Origin: Pseudooceanicola sediminis
GTDB taxonomy: Bacteria; Pseudomonadota; Alphaproteobacteria; Rhodobacterales; Rhodobacteraceae
Assembly: GCF_003575965.1 (NCBI RefSeq)
Contig: NZ_QWJJ01000012.1
Span: 90,526-154,525 of the forward strand
Direction: 5' to 3'
Length of the DNA stretch: 64,000 nt
The notes below the pieces were generated by a model, which saw only the letters and a list, made by a program, of their open reading frames with translations, was not told the origin of the DNA and did not search any database. Position 1 is the first letter of the stretch, and the number at the start of each line of letters is the position of its first letter. Shown one piece after another: positions 52,656 to 61,414 of this stretch. Made by a program: the position numbers and the translations under genes.

Positions 52656-53677
52656 CGGCTGACCTTGTCACCCAGCTGGGAGGTGCCGATTTTCGCCAGA
52701 ACGGCATCCATCGGTGCGAAGTCTGCCCAATCCTCGATCTCGACCCGGAATGGCGTGTCCTCTCCGTTCTCGCGTTTGTAGGTGTGTTGCGTGCTGCGCG
52801 CTGAATACAACAGTTCGTCGAACTGGAACCCGCCATTCACCGTCCAGCTTTCCTTGTAGGTCTGCGCCAGGGTTTGCAGAGTTTCGCGTGACACGTCGGG
52901 ACGGGCCGCTGCCATGTCGTCGACCCATTTTTCAGGATGCGCGGCGTAGTCGCGTGCGGCCACTGTCAGTGCCTCCAGCACCTTTTTCACATCGTCGCCG
53001 CGTGTTTCAAGCGTTTCGCGATTTACCACGTCGACCTTGCTGACCAGGGGTACCTGCTTGAAAAAGCCCGCGACATCCACAAGCAACGTGAAGCGGTCAT
53101 GATCCGGCATCGCCAGAAAGCTGCCGATCGACATGGTCGTCGCGTCGATGCGCCCTGCCATCAGCGCCTGCGCCCGCGTCGATGGGCCGCCCAGCGGCAC
53201 CAGCTTGAGCGTGTCGACATTGACCCCGAGGTTTTCAAGCACCCGGCTGGACAGGTCGTGATCCAGGCTGCGCAAACGGCCGATGCCGTAGACCGCGCCG
53301 GGCAGGTCGGCAAGCGTCAGATCCTTGCGACCCGCGATGACAAAGGGAATTGCCTTGTCGGTGGAATGGACGGCGATCACGTCTTCGACCCCTTCGCGAT
53401 GCAGCGAAATGACACTGTCGAGAGATATGTTCGCCATGTCGCCCTGCCCGGCCCGCAGCGCCGCAACCGCCATCGGTGTCTGGGCCGCCGGGACCAGCGT
53501 GACCTGCACACCGGCCCGATCGAAATACCCCTCTCTGGCACTGAGGTAGAGCAGCGAGTTCGGCACCAGAGGGGTTTCGGTGCTGGTCACGATAATGCGA
53601 AACGGGTCGGCCTGCCCGGCCGTTGCAAGTACGGCAAGGCCAAGGCCAAGGGACAGTTTCCTGAGGAGAGAGAGCAT
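52652..53677 (-). CDS. ABC transporter substrate-binding protein (second NitT/TauT-type system)
   Basis: This 341-residue periplasmic binding protein has a signal peptide (LRKLSLGLGLAVLATAGQA). The NMT1/THI5-like fold is suggested by SLLYLSAREGYFDRAGVQVTL, AVAALRAGQGDMANIS, KDLTLADLPGAVYGI and LMAGRIDATTMS. The protein is unusual in having a long C-terminal extension rich in charged residues. Family ligands include nitrate, alkane sulfonates, taurine and thiamine precursors. A decayed CysB/LysR-like gene nearby hints at a sulfur or nitrogen source, but this is weak. It lies between the permease and ATPase genes. Confidence 0.88.
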   Translation of the reverse strand: MLSLLRKLSLGLGLAVLATAGQADPFRIIVTSTETPLVPNSLLYLSAREGYFDRAGVQVTLVPAAQTPMAVAALRAGQGDMANISLDSVISLHREGVEDVIAVHSTDKAIPFVIAGRKDLTLADLPGAVYGIGRLRSLDHDLSSRVLENLGVNVDTLKLVPLGGPSTRAQALMAGRIDATTMSIGSFLAMPDHDRFTLLVDVAGFFKQVPLVSKVDVVNRETLETRGDDVKKVLEALTVAARDYAAHPEKWVDDMAAARPDVSRETLQTLAQTYKESWTVNGGFQFDELLYSARSTQHTYKRENGEDTPFRVEIEDWADFAPMDAVLAKIGTSQLGDKVSR

Positions 53678-53701
53678 GGAATTCCTTTTGAGGTGAAGCG
53701 G

Positions 53702-54565
53702 CTAATACGTCAGCCGTTGTCTGTGCGCGGGTGGGATGAGGCGACGCTCGGCCCAAGTCAGAAAGCCTGTCGTCAGGGCCCCGATCGCGGAATAGGTCAG
53801 GACCACGGCAAAATAGCTGTCCATCCGGTAACTGTTGCCGAAGCCCTGCAATAGCGCCCCGAGGCCGGTCATCGCCGTATAAAGGTCCGCGATGGCGGAT
53901 GCGACCAAGCCGGCCATTGCCGCCAGCCGCAGCCCCGCCATGACCGAAGGCAGCGCCGAGGGCGCATAGACATGCCGCAACCGCGCGCCGCGCGTCAGCG
54001 CGTAGGCGCGGGCCATTTCCAGCAAGTCTGGATCTGTTGCCTGAACACCGGCCTGCGTATTGATTGTGACCGGCATCACGGCGGCCAGGAACACGATCAG
54101 AACCTTTGCCTGGCAATCAAGACCCACGAGCAGGATGATCAACGGGATCAGCGCCACCACCGGGGTCGCCGCCAGCCCGTGCAGGTAAGGCGCGCTGGTG
54201 CGGCCCAGGGTGCGAAACCGGCCCAGCAGATACCCAAGGGGGATTCCGACCAACGCAGCAAGGCCCAACCCGCCGAAGTAGACCGACACCGTGGACCAGA
54301 TCGCCAGCGGGAAATCCTGTCTGTCATCCATCAGCAGCAGGAAAAAAGCGCGGATCGTCAGGTATGGGCCGGCGACAAAACCAGCCGGTGCAAGCCCGGC
54401 CAGCGCGGACCAGCCCCACAGCAGCGCCGGCAGCAAGGCAAGACGCAGCCAGATGTAGGCCGGGATGCGCGCGATCCAGTCGAGGTCGGCGGCGGCCCGG
54501 CGTATTTCCCCCCTCGCCCTGGCAAGCCAGCCGGGGCGGCGCGATTTCTGGATCTTGCGTGTCAT
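53702..54565 (-). CDS. ABC transporter permease (second NitT/TauT-type system)
   Basis: This is an inner-membrane permease of 287 residues with about six membrane helices. The cytoplasmic coupling loop is visible (YALTRGARLRHVYAPSALPSVMAG), in the place of the EAA motif. The N-terminal leader is strongly basic. The ATG at 54565 is preferred over the upstream start, which lies in a poorly coding stretch. It is the first gene of the operon, 24 bases before the binding-protein gene. The upstream promoter region merges with decayed coding sequence. Confidence 0.9.
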   Translation of the reverse strand: MTRKIQKSRRPGWLARARGEIRRAAADLDWIARIPAYIWLRLALLPALLWGWSALAGLAPAGFVAGPYLTIRAFFLLLMDDRQDFPLAIWSTVSVYFGGLGLAALVGIPLGYLLGRFRTLGRTSAPYLHGLAATPVVALIPLIILLVGLDCQAKVLIVFLAAVMPVTINTQAGVQATDPDLLEMARAYALTRGARLRHVYAPSALPSVMAGLRLAAMAGLVASAIADLYTAMTGLGALLQGFGNSYRMDSYFAVVLTYSAIGALTTGFLTWAERRLIPPAHRQRLTY

Positions 54566-54959
54566 GCTGCGTATATGTCCGCGACGGTGGCACGACAGGG
54601 GTGCCATCAAATGCTGTGCCAGCGCTTAGCAGCAATGAAAATCAGGGAAAAGCCCCAGACCCGCGAATGTGATCACAACCGGGTGCGCGGGGCGATACCC
54701 ACCGTAGTTTCCGGGGCGCGCCGGCGCCTCGGGATGCCGAGGATCACGTGACCAGGCGCCGAGGCCTGCGGCAAGACCGGGCATTGTCAGAGTGATGGGC
54801 GCCAGCCTGCGATCTGTCGACGGTGCCATTTGTCGCGCGATGCGCTCATGAGAGTGAACTTGCCCCTCCCGCGCGGATCGTTGCCATGGTCGGCAGGCGC
54901 GACGAGGCGTTCCGGCGTGGGGATCGATCAACAGGGAGGAGCCGCCGCCCCGGCCCGAG

Positions 54960-55145
54960 CTTGAAAACCTGCACCAAATCCAGATCGCTCTTGGGCACGA
55001 CGCGCAGGCTTGAGAAAATGCCGGTCATCACCGAAGAGTGCGTGACGACGGCGATGTCGATCACGCCATATTCGACCAGCGTGTCGGCACGATGGCGCGG
55101 GTGGCCGCCACTTGCAGTTGGATATGACCCAGGCTGAGACTGGCT
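54960..55145 (-). pseudogene. Possible remnant of a LysR/CysB-type regulator
   Basis: On the minus strand one frame encodes SLSLGHIQLQVAATRAIVP and a second, shifted frame encodes LVEYGVIDIAVVTHSS followed by SLRVVPKSDLDLV. Joined, these recall the start of a LysR effector domain of the CysB kind (a THTQAR-like strand, then GVADIAIATE-like). The HTH is not found and stops break the frames. Such a regulator beside a NitT/TauT-type transporter would make sense. The identification is weak. Confidence 0.3.
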
Positions 55146-55235
55146 TTTCAGCGCGACTTGCTGTTGCAGAGAATTCCGGCTGTCGGGCGGGGAGACGGCA
55201 ATGGTCTTGCCCTGACACGGCAACGTCGAATGCCA

Positions 55236-55388
55236 TCAGATCCCCCGCATCCCAGCAGTCACCGGAAAGCGAAGGTTGTCGCGCCCCGACTTCGCCCGCA
55301 ACGGCCCCGCATCCTGAAAGACCAATCCGACAGGCAGAGACATGTTGATGGCAGCAAGCCAGGTTGATCCGCCCAAGACGTCGTGCAC
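55236..55388 (-). pseudogene. Possible remnant of an ABC transporter ATPase
   Basis: A minus-strand frame between stops reads SLPVGLVFQDAGPLR followed by GRDNLRF, which resembles the Q-loop region of importer ATPases (VFQD...L...V..NLRF), including ModC-type proteins. No Walker A or B motif is found in frame around it. It is read as a decayed fragment with low confidence. Confidence 0.25.
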
Positions 55389-55709
55389 GGCGGTAAACAG
55401 GCAATATTCTCACTTATTAGACAATGCGCTAATGTATGTAGAGAATCCTGCAAAAACTGCACATTTTTTCCGCGATCCGTCGACGCGCCCGAAAATCCCC
55501 GACGCGCAAAATCGCCAATTCCCTCTTTAAATAAATCAGAATCAGCACGTAGCGCCTTGTTTTCTGGATATCTCTGGATTGCGGTTGTTGCTGACGCGTG
55601 ATTGGATCAATCCTGAGACGAGGCGAATTTGCCGCAAAACGCACAACCGGGCGCAGCACGAAAGATCCGGATGCCTCGCCCGGCGGGGTGACAGCAGAAA
55701 GAGGTTGCG

Positions 55710-56591
55710 GTGACGCAAGACAGCAAGGTGAATTTTGTCGAGGTCGGCGCGCGGCTGAGGGCACACCGATTGGGGCGCTCGATCTCTCCCGAAGATCTGG
55801 CGAAGCGGCTCAGCATCTCGCGTGCAGCGCTTTATCGTGCAGAAAAGGGCGAGATCGCCAAGATCGAGATGCTGACCGCCATCGCCGAGGAACTGCACGT
55901 CTCCCTGCCGACATTGCTGGGGGTGGGGATCGAATACGTCTCGAATGCGATCAGCTTTTTCGAACGCATGCGCCAGCTGGAAGAGGACAGCGAACAGATT
56001 ATCGGCCTCTTCAGCCCGATTTCCTACCTCGTCACAACCGGGCAATACGACATCGTCCTGGCAGATGTCCTGCGAGAGTCGACGGGCGACGCCCCGTCTG
56101 CCGACATTGATATGGTCCTGTCGATACTGGCCAAACGCAAAGCCCGCTTTGCGCAACGCCGTCCTCTCCTCGCCTCGATCATCTCGGATTCCGATCTGGA
56201 GAAGTTCCTGCGTGATGGTTTGGAGGGGCGCATGGACCTGGACGAAGACACCAGATCACAGCGTCGCCGATTGGCCCTGGCAGAAGTCCGGCATATCGTG
56301 TCGATGCTGCGCGCGCCCGACATCGGCATCCAGATCGGTGTTGCACGCGAACCGATTCCATCCACCTCGTTTCAGATCATCCGCAAGGGCGCGACCTCGA
56401 CCCTGACGATCAGCCCGTTCAGGCTGGGCCATAACCCGAACATCCGCGTCGGGGTCGGCCTGATCACCGCCGCCCCCGAGGCACTGGAGCTGCACGAAGA
56501 GATCGCGCAACGTCTTTGGGCGACCTCGCTCAAGGATATGGAAGCGGCCGAGCACGTCGAATCACTGATTGCCCGGCACGGTATTGTCTGA
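55710..56591 (+). CDS. XRE-family transcriptional regulator with long effector domain
   Basis: The 293-residue regulator has an N-terminal helix-turn-helix of XRE type at residues ~9-65 (VGARLRAHRLGRSISPEDLAKRL, ISRAALYRAEKGEI). A C-terminal domain of about 200 residues has no motif I can name; it ends with RLGHNPNIRVGVGLI and a helical segment. It starts with GTG at 55710, with GAAAGAGG upstream. It precedes the TRAP/pyrKD operon on the same strand with a 151-bp gap carrying a dyad, so it most likely controls that operon. Confidence 0.82.
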   Translation: MTQDSKVNFVEVGARLRAHRLGRSISPEDLAKRLSISRAALYRAEKGEIAKIEMLTAIAEELHVSLPTLLGVGIEYVSNAISFFERMRQLEEDSEQIIGLFSPISYLVTTGQYDIVLADVLRESTGDAPSADIDMVLSILAKRKARFAQRRPLLASIISDSDLEKFLRDGLEGRMDLDEDTRSQRRRLALAEVRHIVSMLRAPDIGIQIGVAREPIPSTSFQIIRKGATSTLTISPFRLGHNPNIRVGVGLITAAPEALELHEEIAQRLWATSLKDMEAAEHVESLIARHGIV

Positions 56592-56652
56592 CATCACTTG
56601 CGCACAAATAATCATCGCAGCGGCCCGCGCGGAAAAGCAATTTCGGCAAAAG

Positions 56653-56666
56653 TCTCATTTTTGAGA
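56653..56666. promoter_or_regulatory. Dyad upstream of the TRAP operon
   Basis: TCTCA and TGAGA are inverted repeats around TTTT, about 77 bp before the DctP start. It lies before a possible -35 element (TTGACC near 56685). It may be the operator of the upstream XRE regulator, or the end of that gene's transcript (T-rich). Confidence 0.4.
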
Positions 56667-56742
56667 TTATTCCATTGACCCCACGGCCGAGGCAGGAAAC
56701 CTTACTCCCATCACATCAAAAAAGTGACTCAGGGAGCATTTC

Positions 56743-57750
56743 ATGAAATCCAACTTCATCCTCGCAGCTTTGACCGCCATGGGCCTAGGTGCAGCGGCAC
56801 CTGCGATGGCAGCAGAATACGTCGCCAAGATCGGACACCTGGAAAGCACGCAGCAAAGCCGCCACGTCTTTCTGGAAAAGGTCGGTGACCTGGTTGCCGA
56901 ACGCACGGGTGGCGAAGTCACCTTCCAGATTTTCCCGCAAGGCCAGCTGGGCGACCAGCGCCAGATGAACGAAGGTGTACAGCTTGGCACGCTTGAGGCG
57001 ACCGTCGCACCTGCGGCTTTCCTCGGCGGTTTCAATCCGATGGTTTCGATCCTCGACATTCCCTACCTGATCCCCGAAGACGCGGATGCCGCCGCAGAAC
57101 TGCGCGATGGCCCCTTCGGCCAGGCGTTGCTCGACAGCTTTTCCGACAAGGGCATGATCGCGATCGACCTCTGGCCCAACGGCAAGAAGCAGTTCACCTC
57201 GAACGATCCGATCGACACTCTGGCCGATTTCAAGGGTCAGAAGTTCCGCGTCATGGACAGCTCGATCCTGATCGAACAGTTCAATGCCCTCGGCGCCTCG
57301 GCCATCGCCCTGCCCTTTGGTGAGCTCTACACCTCGTTGCAGACCGGCGTTGTCGATGGCGAGGAAAACCCGCTCGACACCATCAAGGCGATGAAATTCT
57401 ACGAAGTTCAGAAGAACCTTGTCGTGTCGGACCACGGCGCGATGGAAGACGTGATCCTGTTCAACCCGACATTCTGGAACAGCCTGCCGGAAAAGGATCA
57501 GACAATCATCAAGGATGCCTTTGCAGAAGTCATCCCCGAGCTGACAGCCCACAAGGCCGCAGCCGTCGAGGCCGCGCTGGAAACCATCAAGGAGTCCGGC
57601 ACCAACGTGCGGGTCGCGGATGAGGCAGAGCGTGCCGAACTGCGTGACGTGATGTTCGGCCCGGCCTCGGACGCCTACGTCAAGAAAACCGGCGATGCCG
57701 GCCAGGCCCTGCTGGACACCTACCAGCAAGCCTACGACGCGCTGAAGTAA
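56743..57750 (+). CDS. dctP: TRAP transporter substrate-binding protein (DctP family)
   Basis: This is the periplasmic receptor of a TRAP importer (335 residues). The signal peptide is MKSNFILAALTAMGLGAAAP ending in MAAE. DctP features are VFLEKVGDLVAERTGGEVTF, IFPQGQLGDQRQMNEGVQLG and the ligand-contact region LGASAIALPFGELYTSLQTGV with GVVDGEENPLDT; the Arg in KFRVMDSS may bind a carboxylate. It begins a tightly packed operon that continues with DctQ, DctM and pyrimidine enzymes. By context the ligand may be an orotate- or carbamoyl-amino-acid-type carboxylate. That is an inference. Confidence 0.94.
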   Translation: MKSNFILAALTAMGLGAAAPAMAAEYVAKIGHLESTQQSRHVFLEKVGDLVAERTGGEVTFQIFPQGQLGDQRQMNEGVQLGTLEATVAPAAFLGGFNPMVSILDIPYLIPEDADAAAELRDGPFGQALLDSFSDKGMIAIDLWPNGKKQFTSNDPIDTLADFKGQKFRVMDSSILIEQFNALGASAIALPFGELYTSLQTGVVDGEENPLDTIKAMKFYEVQKNLVVSDHGAMEDVILFNPTFWNSLPEKDQTIIKDAFAEVIPELTAHKAAAVEAALETIKESGTNVRVADEAERAELRDVMFGPASDAYVKKTGDAGQALLDTYQQAYDALK

Positions 57751-57832
57751 ACGACGATTGGGCCTGCCCCCCGGCGGGCGGGCCCTGCCCCGGCTGACAC
57801 CGGGCGACGAAACCCGTGAAGGATTCCACCCG

Positions 57833-58330
57833 ATGAAAGCCCTCCACCTGTTGCGGACGATCGAGCGTTGCGTGCTTGTCGCTCTCTTCCTGACCATGGT
57901 GCTGCTCTATTGCGGCTCGGTCCTGACGCGCGAAATCGGCGGCACGTTTGCCAGCCAGTTCGCCTGGATCGAAGAAGCCGTTCGGCTGATGAACCTGTTC
58001 CTCGTCTTCCTGGCCCTTGGTCTGGCGCTGGAACGCGGCAAACATGTCGGGATCACCAATTTCCGGGACCGCCTGCCACCCCGCCTGATGCGGCTGGTGT
58101 GCGCCCTGATCGATATCGTGGGGGTGTGCTTCAGCCTCTACCTGGCCTGGCTCGCGGTCGAACTGGTTCAATTCGTTCTGAAAAGCGGGCAGCGTTCGCC
58201 CACCCTCGATGTGCCGATGGGCCTGATCTACCTCGCGCCCGTCATCGGCTTTGTCCTGCTGGCGCTGCGCTATGGCCTGAGCCTTTTTGGCGTCTTTGAC
58301 CGATTTGTCACCCCGGAGGCCGCAGAATGA
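57833..58330 (+). CDS. dctQ: TRAP transporter small membrane subunit (DctQ family)
   Basis: This 165-residue four-helix membrane protein pairs with DctM. Family features are VLYCGSVLTREIGGTF near the first helix, WIEEAVRLMNLFLVFLALGLAL and the basic loop ERGKHVGITNFRDRLP. The ATG at 57833 has GAAGGA about ten bases upstream. It overlaps the dctM start by four bases. Confidence 0.93.
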   Translation: MKALHLLRTIERCVLVALFLTMVLLYCGSVLTREIGGTFASQFAWIEEAVRLMNLFLVFLALGLALERGKHVGITNFRDRLPPRLMRLVCALIDIVGVCFSLYLAWLAVELVQFVLKSGQRSPTLDVPMGLIYLAPVIGFVLLALRYGLSLFGVFDRFVTPEAAE

Positions 58331-59610
58331 TCGTTGCGCTTATCGTCCTGCTCGCGGTTGTGCTGCTGGCCACGGGGTTTGAGATGCTGTTGGTGTTGGG
58401 CCTGCCGGCCCTGGCCTACAAACAGGCGTTCTGGGCACAGCTGCCCGATGCCGCCGTGGTGCAAAAAATCGTCGGCGGCATCGACCATACGACGCTGCTG
58501 GCCATTCCCTTCTTTATCTTTGCCGCCAACCTGATGGGGTCCGGCCAGATCGCCCGCCAGCTGGTCGGCGTGATCAAGGCGTTGCTGGGTCACACCCGTG
58601 GTGGCATGGGTCACGTCGTGGTCGGTGGCAGCATGGCCTTCGGATCAGTCTCAGGGTCTGCGCCTGCGACCGTCGCCGCCCTGGGCCGCATGGTCTATCC
58701 CGAGATGCGCGCCGCAGGCTATTCCGAGAGGTTCAGCCTGGGCCTGCTGGTCGCCTCTGCCGAGACCGCACTGCTGATCCCGCCCTCGATCACGCTGATC
58801 GTCTATGGCTGGATCACCGGCACGTCGATTTCCAAGCTGTTTGCGGGCGGCCTTGCCGTCGGTATCGTGTTGGCCATCGCGTTTTCGATCTTCGTCCATT
58901 TCCAGGCCCGCCGCGACGGGGTGGTGCCCAGCCCCCGCATGGGTTGGGCCGCCCGCCTGCGCGCGATGTGGGAGGCGAAATGGGCCCTCGGGATGCCCGT
59001 CATCATCCTTGGCGGCATCTATTCCGGCGTCATCACCCCGACCGAGGCCGCCGCTGTCAGCGTGCTTTACGCGATCATCGTCGAAATGGTGGTGTTTCGC
59101 AGCCTCAGCTGGTCCGGCCTGTTTCGCATCACCGAGGACAGCGCGATCAACACCGCAATCATCTTCGTACTGCTGGCAATGGGCGGGCTGATCTCGTTCT
59201 TCGTCACGCTGGCGCAGGTGCCCAACGAGATCATCAGCCTGCTGGGACACCTCGACGCCGGGCGCATCACCTTTCTGATCGTCGTGAACATCTGCTTCTT
59301 CATCGCAGGCATGTTCGTCGATCCGAACTCGACCCTCCTGGTGCTGGTGCCGCCGCTCTACCCTGTCGCGCTCAGCTTTGGCATTGATCCTGTGCACTTT
59401 GGCATGATCGTCACGCTGAACGTCTGCCTGGGGATGATCACGCCTCCCTTCGGCCTCGACATCTTTGTCGCCTCCTCGACGCTGGGCAAGCCTGTCGCCG
59501 CGATCATCCGAGGCGTGTGGCCCTTTGTGCTGCTGAACCTGATCGTGCTGCTGCTGATCACCTACATTCCCCAGATTTCACTTTTCGTGCCTCGGCTGAT
59601 CTTCGGCTGA
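58327..59610 (+). CDS. dctM: TRAP transporter large permease subunit (DctM family)
   Basis: This is the ion-coupled permease of the TRAP system (427 residues, about 11-12 membrane helices). DctM signatures include IPFFIFAANLMGSGQIARQL, GGSMAFGSVSGSAPATVAAL and the C-terminal GMITPPFGLDIFV. It overlaps dctQ by four bases and ends 14 bases before the pyrK-like gene, so uptake and metabolism genes form one transcript. Confidence 0.95.
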   Translation: MIVALIVLLAVVLLATGFEMLLVLGLPALAYKQAFWAQLPDAAVVQKIVGGIDHTTLLAIPFFIFAANLMGSGQIARQLVGVIKALLGHTRGGMGHVVVGGSMAFGSVSGSAPATVAALGRMVYPEMRAAGYSERFSLGLLVASAETALLIPPSITLIVYGWITGTSISKLFAGGLAVGIVLAIAFSIFVHFQARRDGVVPSPRMGWAARLRAMWEAKWALGMPVIILGGIYSGVITPTEAAAVSVLYAIIVEMVVFRSLSWSGLFRITEDSAINTAIIFVLLAMGGLISFFVTLAQVPNEIISLLGHLDAGRITFLIVVNICFFIAGMFVDPNSTLLVLVPPLYPVALSFGIDPVHFGMIVTLNVCLGMITPPFGLDIFVASSTLGKPVAAIIRGVWPFVLLNLIVLLLITYIPQISLFVPRLIFG

Positions 59611-59624
59611 GAAAGGCTTCTTCC

Positions 59625-60470
59625 ATGACTGTGCATCCAACCGTCCTGTCCGTCCCGGCGCCGCCGGGTGTCATACCCCGTTGCGCCGAGGCACGGACCC
59701 GCGTCGTTTCAAATACGCCCGTCAACGGCGAATATCGCCTGTTGACCCTCGACGCCCCGGCCGAGGTTCTGGCCTGTCATCCCGGCCAGTTCTTTCAGTT
59801 GCTGTGCCCGGAACCCGACGGCGAACACCCCTTTCTGCGACGCCCGATGAGCATCTACGGCTATGATGCCGACGCAGGACAGTTGCAGTTTCTCTATAAG
59901 GTCACGGGTGCTGGCACGCGCGGTCTCGCGACGCTGAAGCCCGACGACGGACTGAATGTGCTGGGCCCGCTTGGTCAGGGCTTTACCATGCCCGAAAACC
60001 GCCAGAATCTGCTTTTGCTGGCGCGTGGCGTCGGCTTGGCCACGCTGGCTCCGCTGGCGCGGATGGCGCAGCGGAAGGGGCGTAGCCTGACCGCGATCTG
60101 TTCGGCCCGCCGACCAGAGCTGGCGATGTCGGTCGACCTGTTTCGCAGCTATGGCGCCGAGGTGATCGTCGTGCATGACGCGGACGAAAGCGCCACGCCC
60201 GAAGCCCTGCGCATCCTGATCGAGGCACAGATTGCAAAGCGTCGCATCGATGCCTTCTATACGTGCGGATCGGCGCGGCTTCTCCGCCTTCTGCAGGATA
60301 TCGGTGCCCGACATGGCATCCCCGGCGAAGTGGCGATGGAACAGCAGATGGCCTGCGGCATCGGCATGTGCCAGGCCTGCGTGCGCAGTTTCCACGATGG
60401 CGATCAGGTCGTGCACCGCCGTGTCTGCCGCGAAGGCCCTGTGTTCCCGATTTCGGAGGCGATTGCGTGA
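59625..60470 (+). CDS. pyrK: Dihydroorotate dehydrogenase electron-transfer subunit (PyrK)
   Basis: PyrK passes electrons between NAD(H) and the PyrD subunit of class 1B dihydroorotate dehydrogenase. The 281-residue protein has an FAD-binding ferredoxin-reductase domain (PFLRRPMSIYGYD at ~75-87, ARGVGLATLAPLA in the NAD domain). A C-terminal 2Fe-2S cluster site has cysteines at 244, 249, 252 and 268 (MACGIGMCQACV ... RRVCREGPVF). It is followed directly (one-base overlap, TGATG) by pyrD, which confirms the pairing. The ATG at 59625 lies 14 bases after dctM. Confidence 0.93.
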   Translation: MTVHPTVLSVPAPPGVIPRCAEARTRVVSNTPVNGEYRLLTLDAPAEVLACHPGQFFQLLCPEPDGEHPFLRRPMSIYGYDADAGQLQFLYKVTGAGTRGLATLKPDDGLNVLGPLGQGFTMPENRQNLLLLARGVGLATLAPLARMAQRKGRSLTAICSARRPELAMSVDLFRSYGAEVIVVHDADESATPEALRILIEAQIAKRRIDAFYTCGSARLLRLLQDIGARHGIPGEVAMEQQMACGIGMCQACVRSFHDGDQVVHRRVCREGPVFPISEAIA

Positions 60471-61414
60471 TGAAAGATATCCCCCATCCCCCGGTATGCG
60501 ACATGGGCGTCCAGATTGGCGGCCTGCGTCTGGCGAACCCGATCATGCCCGCCTCGGGGACGTTCTCCGAAGATCTGTCGGACGTCTTCGACCTTGATAT
60601 CCTTGGCGCGCATGTCTTGAAAACCATCATGCGGGATGCGCGCGCGGGCAATCCGACCCCGAGGGTCTGCGACCTTCAGGGCGGCATGTTGAATGCCATC
60701 GGGATCCCGTCAAAGGGCATCGATGATTTCCGCGACCGGATGCTGCCTTATTGGGCCGGCTACAAGGCCCCCCTGATCGTGTCGATTTCGGCCCATACCG
60801 TGGATGAATTCGCGCAGCTTTGCCGAGAGGTTACCCTGCCGGGTGTGGCCGCGATCGAAGCCAATATCTCCTGCCCGAACATCGAGGCCGATGGGCGCGC
60901 CTTTGCGATGCGCCCCGACACCACCGAGCAGGTTGTACAGCGCCTGCGGGCCGAGACGGACCTGCCTCTCTGGGCCAAGCTGACACCGAATACCGGAGAG
61001 CCGGTCGACGTCGCGCTTGCGGCCGAAGCGGCGGGTGCCGATGCACTGGTGGTGGCGAATACCGCGCTTGGAATGTCGATCGACGTGACGACCCGCCAGC
61101 CGCGTCTGGGCAATATCATGGGCGGGATCTCGGGGCCCGCGATAAAGCCGATTGCCTTGCGCATGACCTATCAGATTGCCCGTGCCTGCCGGATCCCCGT
61201 CATCGGCTGCGGCGGTATCGCGACGCGCGACGACGCGCTTGAATTCATGATCGCAGGGGCCCGCGCGGTACAGGTCGGCACCGCAACGTTCCAATCCCCC
61301 ACTGTCATGGCACGCCTTGTTGCCGAGCTGTCCGAGTGGGCCAGTGCAGAGGGGCTGACCTCGATCGAGGAGATCATCGGGTCCGTCGGCACGCCCCGGG
61401 GGGACATGTCATGA
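60470..61414 (+). CDS. pyrD: Dihydroorotate dehydrogenase catalytic subunit, class 1B (PyrD)
   Basis: This is the FMN enzyme that interconverts dihydroorotate and orotate, NAD-linked through PyrK. The 314-residue protein shows the class 1 features: NPIMPASGTF, LNAIGIPSKG, the active-site base Cys135 in EANISCPN, NTALGMSIDV and GGISGPAIKPIALRM, ending with GTATFQ. Class 1B uses Cys rather than Ser as base, as here. It has no ferredoxin extension, so it is not the dihydropyrimidine dehydrogenase subunit PreA. Most alphaproteobacteria use a membrane class 2 PyrD for synthesis, so this second type next to a transporter suggests another role, perhaps reduction of orotate. Confidence 0.93.
   Translation: MKDIPHPPVCDMGVQIGGLRLANPIMPASGTFSEDLSDVFDLDILGAHVLKTIMRDARAGNPTPRVCDLQGGMLNAIGIPSKGIDDFRDRMLPYWAGYKAPLIVSISAHTVDEFAQLCREVTLPGVAAIEANISCPNIEADGRAFAMRPDTTEQVVQRLRAETDLPLWAKLTPNTGEPVDVALAAEAAGADALVVANTALGMSIDVTTRQPRLGNIMGGISGPAIKPIALRMTYQIARACRIPVIGCGGIATRDDALEFMIAGARAVQVGTATFQSPTVMARLVAELSEWASAEGLTSIEEIIGSVGTPRGDMS

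Larger units (their letters stand above)
54566..55709. other. Region of decayed coding sequence between the ABC operon and the XRE regulator
   Basis: These 1.14 kb contain no intact gene. Fragments that look like ABC-ATPase (55236-55388) and LysR-type regulator (54960-55145) coding sequence occur in different frames on the minus strand, separated by stop codons and frameshifts. The right part (55390-55600) is AT-rich and holds the likely promoter region of the XRE gene, including a small dyad TGCAAAAACTGCA at 55449-55461. Confidence 0.45.

Noticed and set aside
54626-54931. Minus-strand frame of ~100 codons upstream of the second ABC operon
   Set aside because: It has no motif or start signal and lies in a region where other frames are decayed.
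60470-61414. PreA subunit of dihydropyrimidine dehydrogenase
   Set aside because: The protein is 314 residues with no C-terminal 4Fe-4S ferredoxin domain, and its partner is PyrK-like, so class 1B PyrD fits better.
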